Shown in pieces: positions 55,845 through 64,000 of a stretch of 64,000 nucleotides of DNA. The stretch is from Eonycteris spelaea (lineage: Eukaryota > Chordata > Mammalia > Chiroptera > Pteropodidae), in the NCBI GenBank assembly GCA_003508835.1, contig PUFA01000225.1:2480001-2544000 (forward strand), given 5' to 3'. The first letter of the stretch is position 1. Each line of letters opens with the position of its first letter. A model generated the notes under the pieces. The model was not told the DNA's origin, did no database searches, and was given only the letters and a program-made list of their open reading frames with translations. The translations under genes and the position numbers were made by a program.

Positions 55845-57543
55845 TTTTTAAAAAATTATTTGTAATGCCAATCCACAATGCAGAAGAGTGGGCCGGGAGT
55901 GGGGAGGCTCTGGGCTCAGCAGTGATGAAGGAAGAGGGGCCCCTTACACAACCCTAGGGCAGGTCACTGCAAGAAGGCATTCATGAGGGGGCTTTCATGA
56001 CCCTCAGCTTTTTCTTCACATAAAAATGGAAGGGGGAGCCTGGAGGCAGAGGGAGGCAGGGAGACCATCCCTCTCAGCCTATGGGTAGAGGACAAGGTGG
56101 AGAAGGGGCCAGGTGCTGGGAGCAGGAAGCAAGAAACTGCTAAGCCAACAAAGCCTGCTCACACACACCCTTCCAACCTTCCCTCCCTCCCTCTAAAGTC
56201 TGCAATCAGGGCCTTGGGTGGGAGGAGGCTCAAGTTCAAGCCCCCACCTCTTCTCCCTTCTAGTTGGTACAAAGTAGATAATCACCACTCTGAGTAATGT
56301 AGCAGACCCAGGGCAGGGCCTGGTAACCACGTTTCTCAATGATCTTCATGTATCCGACCTGGATCTCGGATACTGTGAAATAGGGAATCTCAAACTTGAC
56401 CCCAGGGGGGCCAGCCCTCCTCCCTCCTTCTCCATGCTGGTGGGGGGGGGGAGGGTGGCAAAGCGGGCACTCATTAGGTACTCCTTGCCTCCCCCCGTGA
56501 GAAAGACTTAATACTCCAAATCACGATGTTCTTCTCAGGCACGAACTTGGCACTGCCCACGCTGGTCTTCAAGAGTGGGGAGTTGGCATCGCTGGGCACC
56601 AGCACAGTTACCTCTATACCATTGACCACTGACTGCTTCTTAAACTGCCCCTTGGCCTTGACCATGATCTCCTCATGGCTGTGGGAGAACTTCTCAATGA
56701 TGGACTCAATCCAGATAACTGCTTGATATGTGTGCTGAGGTGATAGGACATGAGCTCAAAGTCGCATCCGGCGGGATGAAAGAGATGGTGCGGTCATTGT
56801 CAAAACAAGAGAGTCGCACACACTGGTGAAATTTCATAGCCTCCAATTCCACGAACTTGTTCTTGCTCCGACCAGTGAGCTCAAAGAGCATGCGGTCGTG
56901 GAGGTTGAGCAGAAACTCTGTCAATCTGGACAGAAACTCCTTGAGCTTGATGGTGCCCACGATCTCACTCAGCAGCACGCTGCCATTGGCAACCAGTAGA
57001 TTGACAGATCATGATGTCGATGAAGATCTCATTCTTCTGGTACTTGATGTCCTCAGCATGCCAGGGCACAGCATTGGTGACGGTGGGTGGCACCCATGAC
57101 TTGCCTGTCTCCAGCTTGTTGCCCTGCTGTGTGACATGCTCCTGCAGAATCTTGCTGTTGGTGATCTGGAGGAAACCAAAGTCTACGAGCTTATCCAGGT
57201 GTCCCGGATGCTCTCTTCCAGCTCCTTGAAGTATTCAGAGAATACCTCCGCTGTCTTGTAGAGGAAGGAGTACACGAGTGAGGCACTGGCATGCTTCAGC
57301 GTGGTGGCCACCAAGGAGAGGTTGCTGTGCTTGATCCACAGGAAGTGGACCCGAGCGTGACTCAGCAGTGGGGCCAGGGTGCCCTCCTCCTCCCACTGCA
57401 TGAGCAGAGGCGCGGAAGTGCTCTATCTTACTCATGGCCACATCGCCCTTGTAATGCAGCTAATCAGGGGCTTACCGTTCACATCGAGGATGAAGCAGCG
57501 GAAGCAGACATGGTGGCGGCCAGCGGACTTAGGAGGTGGGGAG
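55845..57543 (-). pseudogene. AP1M2: Processed pseudogene of AP1M2 (AP-1 adaptor mu1B)
   Basis: The minus strand is an intronless copy of an adaptor mu-chain mRNA. The old start codon is at 57511-57509 after a GCCACC context. The old stop, TAG, is at 56262-56260, giving about 1.25 kb against 423 codons in the parent. Readable blocks: the longin-like N-terminal domain (LDVNGKPLIS; HFLWIKHSNL; ASLVYSFLYK) and the mu-homology domain (LLSEIVGTIKLK, LFELTGRSKNK, KFHQCVRLS, DNDRTISFIPPD, MVKAKGQFKKQS, VGSAKFVPE, IIEK-GYQALPWV). Choices such as LLSEIVGTIKLK, FELTGRSKNK and MVKAKGQFKKQSV fit AP1M2 better than AP1M1. It is broken by frameshifts (near 57480, 57400 and 56730) and a deletion of about nine residues after the SIRD block near 57200. 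About 410 bp of 3' UTR follows to about 55850. The parent protein sorts cargo in epithelial clathrin coats; this copy is dead. Confidence 0.95.
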
Positions 57544-57555
57544 GACCCTTTAACT

Positions 57556-57632
57556 TCATTTTTGTATACAGTGTGAGGTAGAGGTCCAAATGCATTGTTT
57601 TGTATGTGGCTCTCCAGTTGTCCCAGCATCAC
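57556..57632 (-). mobile_element. L1 ORF2 fragment (antisense), left of an LTR insertion
   Basis: The text 'tttttgtatacagtgtgagg' and 'gtggctctccagttgtccca' is reverse L1 ORF2. It resumes at about 58226 after an LTR-like block. Confidence 0.7.
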
Positions 57633-58225
57633 TGTAGTGTAAGTAACTGGCATTAAGATTTTGATTGCTGAGGCATCCATTTCAAAATATATCCATCTTG
57701 AATAAACATATTGCCAGCTGTATGACAATACTAGCAAAACAACTAGATAAAGAATTAGGTTACTTCAACCTATAAAGTTTCCTCTTTCAGAAAGCCCTGG
57801 GTAACTTAGATAACTGACCATTTGGGTGTCCCTGTTCCTATGACCTAGTTCCTGCTCTTATACTTTAAATTAGCTAATAAGCTGAATCCACAAAACACTA
57901 GACGTTCCACCCTTGACTCTAATAAAGGTGGAGCCCCAGGTCTGCATGCTCTCTCTCTACCTGCAACCTTTTGTATGCCCCTCAGGCATGCTGTATAATC
58001 TCCAGCACATGAGAACAATAAATCTTGTTCATCAAAATTCCCTGATGGCTTTTGCTAAAGTGCATCCTGAAATCATAACAACCGCAAGGGTCATGCCAGT
58101 CACAACATTGGTCCAGTGGGGGAAATGTCTGTGGGGACTTTCTATGAGTAATATGAGCCCAGGCAAGTACCTTAGGTACTCCTAGCCAATAACATCATTA
58201 TCAGTAGCCCGGGACTGACACACAA
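57633..58225 (+). mobile_element. Class I ERV-like solo LTR inside L1
   Basis: About 590 bp between two collinear L1 pieces. It carries 'ctctaataaaggtggagccc' (polyadenylation signal with R/U5-like sequence), 'gcatgctctctctctacctg' and a second 'gagaacaataaatcttgttc'. I estimate the ends from the L1 break; a GCAT-type short repeat may flank it. Confidence 0.55.
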
Positions 58226-60700
58226 AGGCATTTGTTAAAAAATTATTTTTTCCCCATGGAATGGTCTTGGCACTCTTATTAAAACTCAGTTGGTCATATA
58301 CACTGGGTTTATTTCTAGATTCTCCACTTTATTTCGTTGATAATTATGTGAATGTTTATTCCAGTACCATGCTGTCTTAATTACTCTAGCTTTGTAGGAA
58401 GTTTTGAAATTGTGAAGTGTGAGTCTTCCAACTTGATAATTCTTTTTCAAGATTGTTTTGGCTATTCTGGGTTTTTTTGCAATGTCATATGTATTTTAAA
58501 ATCATCTTGTGAATGTCTGCAAAAAGGCAGTTTAGATTTTGAGAGGAATTGCATTTAATCTGCAGATCAATTTAGGTAGTACTACCATCCTAACAATATT
58601 AAGTGTTTCAATCTATCGACATGGGATATCTTTCCATTTAAGTATTCTTTAGTTTCTTTTATTGATGTTTTGTTGTTTTCAGTGTATAAGTATTGCCCTT
58701 CTTTTGTTAGATTTATTCCTAAGTATTTTATTCTTTCTGAGGCTATTGTAAATGGCAGTGGTTCTTTAATTTCATTTTTGGATTGTTCATTGCTAGAGTC
58801 TATAAATACAATTGATTTTTGTATATTGACCTTGTATCAATACACAACTTTGCTGAACTTGATTAGTTTGAATGGGTTTGTGCGTGCGCCTTTGTGTGTG
58901 TGTGCGCGCACGCACTTGCACATGTAGGAGTGTGTGTGAATTTCTTACATATGTAAGATCTTATCCTCTTTGAATAGAGATAGTTTTATTTTACTTTCTA
59001 ATGTGGATGTCTTTTATTTTATTTTTCCTTGCCTAATAGCCCTGGTTAGATCCTCCAATATAATATAAAATAGTAGTGGTGAGATAATGTATCATGTCTT
59101 ATTTCTGACCATTATTTATCAGTGTATTGTTTATTTTTTATATATTTATAAGTTTCCAATTTTTCATGTTATTGATTTCTAATTTTCTTCCATTGTGATT
59201 GGAGACTATACTTGTATGATTTCAATTATCCTAAATTTATTGAAACTGGGTTTCACTCTAACATATGGTCTATCCTGGAGAATATTTCATGTGCTCTTGA
59301 GAATATGTATGCTGCTGTTGTTGGATGGAGTGCTCTATAGATGTCTGCTGTGTCTAGTTGCTTTATAGTGTTGTTCAATTCTTCTATTTCCTTGTTGATC
59401 TTCTACCTAGTTTTTTATCCATGATTGAAAGTGGGGTAATAAAATCTCTTATTGTTGAATGGTCAATATTTCTATCCAATTATGTTAAATTTTGCTTAAT
59501 ATATTTTGAGACTAGATTGTTATGTATAGATATTTATAATTATTAAGTATTCATTATGGATTGACTATCTTATTTATAAAATGTCCTTCTTAACCTCTAG
59601 TAAAATATTTTGCTTTGAAATCTGTTCTGTCTTATATTAGTATAACCACTCCAGTAATTTTTTTAGTTACTATTTGCATGGTATATTTCTTTCCATCCTT
59701 TTAATTTCAACATCTGTGTGTTTTGGAATCTAAAATGTATCTCTTTTAGATAGTTTATAGTTGGACCATGTCATTTTTATCCTTCCGGCCAATATCTGTC
59801 TTTTCACTGAAATATTTAGTCCATTTACATTTAGTGTAGTAACTCATGAGGTAGGATTTATGTCTGCCATTTTTCACAAGGAACTTTCTTTAGTATTTAT
59901 TATAGAGCAGGAATGCTAGTGATGAATTATCTATTTTTATTTACCTGGGAATGTTTTAATTTCTTCTTCGTTTTTGAAGGGTAGTTTACTAGATATAGAA
60001 TTCGTGGTTTGAAGTCTTTTTATTTTTGCACTCAGAATATGTAATTTCCACTGCTTTCTGACTTCCATTGCTTCTGATGATAACTAGCTATTAATCTTAT
60101 TGAGGCTCTCTTGTATGTCACTTCTCTTGTTGCTTTAAAAATTCTTTGTCTTTTGACGGTTTTTCTACGACATGACAACATGTGGATCCCACAGAGTTTA
60201 TCCTGAGAGTTCATTGAGCTTCTTGGATGTGTACACTAATATTTTTTATCAATTTTTTTTTGTTATTTCATTGAATATTTTTTCTACCCACTTTCTCTCT
60301 TTTTGAGACTTCAGTTATGCTTGTATTGGCTCACTTTATGGTGTTCCACAGGTCTCTGAGATTCAATTTTCTTCATTTTTAAACAGTTTGATTCCTCAGG
60401 ATGAATAATCTTAACTGACCTTTCTTCATGTTATGATTTTTTTCTTTTGCTTATTGAAATTTACTATTGAGAATATCTAGTGAATTTTTTGTTTCAATAA
60501 TTTTACTTTGCAATTCCAGAATTTTAATTTATTTTTTATAATCTCTCTTTATTGATTTTATCTCTTTGATAAGACATTATTTCATAGTTTTCTTTAATTC
60601 TTTAGATACAGTTTCCTTTAGTTTTTTAGCATGTTTATAATAGCTAATTTGAAGTCTTTGTCTGCTAGCCCAACATCTGGGCTTCCTCTGATCTTTCTAT
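58226..60700 (-). mobile_element. L1M LINE (antisense) with internal deletion
   Basis: Reverse L1. 58245-59060 is reverse-transcriptase-region ORF2 ('gattgttttggctattctgg', 'ttcctaagtattttattctt'). At about 59060-59140 it jumps to endonuclease-region ORF2 ('gctctatagatgtctgctgt', 'atgattgaaagtggggtaat'), so several hundred bases are missing. The ORF2 start region is near 59,870, followed by upstream L1 sequence. Frames here are remnants. Confidence 0.85.
58880..58918. other. Z-DNA-prone GT/CG tract inside L1
   Basis: TGTGTGTGTGTGCGCGCACGCAC (given as units: (TG)n then CGCGCACGCAC) alternates purine and pyrimidine and contains a GTGCGCGCAC palindrome. L1 normally lacks it here, so it is a later microsatellite expansion. 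Confidence 0.7.
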
Positions 60701-62967
60701 ATAATGCTATATATATATATATATCATACTTTTTAGTTTCTTTGCATGTCTCATAATTTTTTGTGTGAAAGCCGTACCTTTTAATGTAGCAACTCTGTAA
60801 ATCAGATTCTCACTCCCTTCTCAGAATGTGTTTAGTGAGTATTCTGGATTAATTCTGTAAAGTCTGTGTTCTTTATCATGTGAAATCTTTGCTCCTTTAG
60901 CCTAGTAGCCAGCTAATGGTTGAACAGAGATTTCCTCAAATCTCTTGAACCAAGGAGTCTTTCAGCTTTTGCTGAATAACTCAAGGTGTGTACTAGAATA
61001 TGGTTTCAATGATTTGTCAGGTACTTTACACCTTGTATTAACTTTCATTTCCTGCTTGGGCAAAAGCTCAATGTCAGTCAGCATCTCATGGAAACAATAT
61101 CTGTGTGGCCTTATAGATTGTCAGGACTATGTCGGATCTTTTCAAATCTGCCTATGGACATCTTATTCTCCAATTTTCCTTTTACAATTTTTTCCCATCA
61201 GCCTCTTGTTAGCCATAATTGTTAACAGCACCTCTAGCAGCTTCAGTGTTAAGTGATTGTCAGTGACTGTTTTTGGCAAATGCCTGTGGGCAGGGCTATT
61301 CTTAGAGATTGAGCTCTGATTCAGGTCAAATAAAGACAATCTCTGTGAATGGTTTTTCAGTGATCATTCAAACAAGTAAAATAGTGACAATTCTCTAGGA
61401 TTGGGGCTTTGGGGGGAGCTCCAAACCCATTTTCCCCTTCACAGTAGCTACTAGTCTGCTGTTTTCCACATGTGTTGTAATTGTGAGGATGTTGGCTTTT
61501 AATGATATTCTGAACCTGGTAAAGGGATAGTAGATTAGTGCAAGCTAAAATACCCCAAAGCTCATTGTTCTTACTGATATTTGGCCTTTTTTTTTTTTCA
61601 GTGAAACACTGCTCAAATTATTAAAAGCCTCTGTTTAATTTCAAAGGTTTTAAAAAGTTGTTTTTGAGAGTTTCTTCCCTTATAGAGGAGCCAATTTTTG
61701 GAGGTCCTTAATTGCATTTTGGAATTTGGAAAACTCTCCAGCTTTCTTTTCTTTTGTGTTAGATGGTATATCATGTTATATCCTTTTACTTTTATTATAT
61801 TTGTTTATTTTAAAGTGAGTTTCTTCAAAGTACTATCTAGTTGAATATTGCCTTTTTATCTAATTTGACAATCTGTTTTTAAATTGGGATGTTAAGAAGA
61901 TTTCATTTTAAATTGCTTATTGATATTGTGGATTAAAAGCTATTTGTTATTTTCTTTCTATTTGTTCCATTTGTTCATTGTTCTCTTTTTTTGCCTTCTT
62001 TTTTATGATTCCACTTTCTCTTTTTCTTTGTCATATGAGCTATAGTGCTTTTGGTTTTCTGGGTTTTTTGTTTAGTTTCAGTGGTTGCTTTTTGGTCTTT
62101 AGTATATCCCTTTAACTTATCACTATCTACTTTGAAGAAACATATGACTTCACAAATAGTACAAGAACCCACAGCAGTATACTTTCATTTCTCTTCTACA
62201 GAACTTTGTCCTATTGCTAAAAATATTTTAAAATGATTTTAAAAGTTTTTTTTTTTAGTCATCCACATATTTATCATTTCCTGTACTCTTTATTTTTTAA
62301 TGTAGATTCATATTTCCATTTGGTAATATTTTCCTTTTTCCAGACTTCTTTTAACATTCTTGTAGTTCAGGTTCATTGGTATGATTTTCTTCAGCTTTTA
62401 TATTTTATATGCTGAAAAAGTCTTTATTTGGCCATTGTTTTTGACATGTTTTTCTCTGGGTATAGAATTCAGGTTGACTTTTTTTTCTTTCAGTACTTTA
62501 AAGATATTGCTTTATTCTCTTCTGAATTGCATTGTTTTCAACAATAAATCTGCAGCCATTATTATCCTTATATTCTATACATAAGTTGACTTTTTTATCT
62601 GATTGATTTTAAGATTTAAGATTATCTCCTTATCAGTAGTTCAAGCAATTTGATTATTATGTACTTTTGTTCCTTTTTGGGGGTTTGAGGTTTGTTGAGA
62701 TCCTTCTATTTGTGGATTGATAGTTTTCATCAAATTGGAAAATTTTTTATCCATTAGTTTTTTAAATAGTTCTGCCTACCATTCACTCCTTCAGGGACTC
62801 CAATGATATGCATATCAGGCCACTTTAAATTGTCTCACACTTCACTGATGTTCTGTTTACATTTTTAGTGTTTTTTTTTCTGTGTGCTTAATTTTACGTA
62901 CCTTCCACTGCTACATTCAAGTTCTCTAATCATTTTTCTGTAGTGTCTAAATTGCTATTGATCCCGT
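60701..62967 (-). mobile_element. L1M 5'-region sequence (antisense), probably two elements
   Basis: A/T-rich reverse L1M upstream/5' UTR-type text. The part at 61800-62960 ('aaagtgagtttcttcaaagt', 'acttcttttaacattcttgt', 'aggtttgttgagatccttct') repeats the register already seen at 59750-60400, so a second L1 begins near 61,640. (TA)n at 60705-60723. No intact frame. Confidence 0.65.
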
Positions 62968-63354
62968 TGTTGACTGAATTATGTTCTCCTCAAAGTTTAT
63001 ATGTTGAAGCCCTAAACCTCATGCTAATTTATTTGGAGCTAGGGCCTTTAAGGAAAGAATTAAGATTAAAGGAGACAATAAGGGGGTCCCTAATCTAATA
63101 GGATTGATGTCCTTATGAGAAGAGGAAGAGACACGGAAGAGGAAGAGACACCATGCATACAGAGAAGAGTTTATGTGAGTACACAGAAAGTAGGTGGCCA
63201 TCCGCAAAGCAGTGGGAGAGTCCTCACCAGAAGCCAACACTGCTGAAACTTTGATCTGGGTTTTAGCCTCCAGAATTGAAGGAAAATAAACATCTGTAGT
63301 TTAAACTGTCCAGTCTTTGGCATTCTGTTATGGCAGCACTAGCAGACTAATACA
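62968..63354 (+). mobile_element. MLT1A/B-type solo LTR inside L1
   Basis: Starts 'tgttgactgaattatgttct', contains 'gatgtccttatgagaagagg' and 'ccagaattgaaggaaaataa', and ends 'gcagactaataca'. L1 text on both sides joins in register; flanking 'atccc'/'atcct' fits a 5-bp duplication. Confidence 0.85.
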
Positions 63355-64000
63355 AATCCTATTCAGTGTATTTTTCCTTTCTAGAAGTTCTATGTGATTT
63401 TTTTTTTTTGTATCATCCATGTCTTTCAATATGCTCTGAATTTCCTGTATTCTTTAAACTTATAGAATATATGCCTATCATTTGTGTCATTTCTGGGTCT
63501 GTTTATATTAAATGATTTTTCTCTCATTTTGGGCTGTATTTTCTTTTTTATTTGCATGCCTGATGATTTTTTATTGGATGACAGATATTGTGAATTTTAT
63601 GTTTTTGGATGCTGATTTTTTGTAGTCTTTAAATGTGTTTATCCTGGGATTCTGTTGAGTTACTTGGAAACAGTTTGGTCCTTTCGAAACTTATTTTTAA
63701 GCTTTATTAGGTAAAATTAGAGCCATCTTTTTTCTAGAACTAAACTGTCCCCATTACTGAGGCAACCCTTCTCAGTACTCTACCCTAGCTCTGTATTTTA
63801 TAAGGTTGCTGCACCCTGATTATTGGGAATATGAACTATTCACAACTCTGAGTATTTTCTGGGAATTATTCTGGTACTTATACCCAGTGGTTATGTCACT
63901 GATCTACTTATGGTAGTTTTCGCATACCCATGTGTCAATCAGTATTCAACTGGAGACTATAGGGAATATATAGATCTCTGCAGTTCTTTCCTTTCCAATA
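63355..64000 (-). mobile_element. L1M 5' region (antisense), continues past window
   Basis: Resumes the reverse L1 after the MLT1 LTR ('tctagaagttctatgtgatt', 'tttattggatgacagatatt'). The right end is outside the window. Confidence 0.65.

Noticed and set aside
56260..57511. Intact AP1M2-like gene
   Set aside because: No introns, several frameshifts, an internal deletion and a premature stop. Processed pseudogene.

Overview
The window is nuclear DNA of a placental mammal. It is full of decayed placental-era repeats: L2 and MIR, L1M, ERVL-MaLR LTRs (MLT1/MST type), class I ERV LTRs, MER1B, MER5A and Tigger/MER2. I find no intact protein-coding gene, tRNA or CpG-island promoter. The open frames are short, unrelated to known domains, or lie in repeats. 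There are no Alu, B1/B2, carnivore tRNA-Lys, BovB/ART2 or equine ERE SINEs, so it is not primate and probably not rodent, carnivore, ruminant or horse. One 5S rRNA-derived retroposon with target-site duplications (26.96-27.13 kb) is present. 5S-derived SINEs are known from fruit bats, so a pteropodid bat is my best but weak guess.

Layout. 1-9.9 kb: L2 pieces, one interrupted by an LTR, MIRs, MaLR LTRs and the first copy of a T-rich interspersed family. 10.0-12.9 kb: a 5'-truncated L1M split by an MST-type LTR. 12.9-19.4 kb: the least repetitive and most GC-rich part, with scattered MIRs and a possible enhancer near 17.1-17.3 kb. 19.4-24.5 kb: L2, MaLR LTRs, a 58-bp L1 tail insertion with a 17-bp duplication, and MER1B. 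24.9-27.5 kb: a T-rich element split by about 1.2 kb of foreign DNA, then the 5S retroposon. 28.1-31.0 kb: one L2 interrupted by three insertions, one of which carries a fourth. 31.8-36.9 kb: a third T-rich element, more MaLR LTRs and a long L2 split by an LTR. 37-49 kb: ERV1 LTRs, a MaLR internal region with two unlike LTRs, MER5A and a GC-richer stretch at 44.3-46 kb. 49.6-51.9 kb: another L2 split by a hAT element (perfect 8-bp duplication) and by an ERV1 LTR. 52.5-58.2 kb: L2, Tigger, a decayed class I ERV gag-pol piece and a processed pseudogene of AP1M2 (clathrin adaptor mu1B). 57.6-64 kb: antisense L1M sequence with an LTR and an MLT1 insertion.

Functionally the window reads as an intergenic or deep-intronic segment. 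Its main content is a layered insertion record. The clearest gene-derived object is the AP1M2 retropseudogene. The candidates for live function are non-coding: the 17.1 kb motif cluster and a few structure-forming tracts. Repeat names come from memory of consensus sequences, without a database search; subfamily names are approximate.
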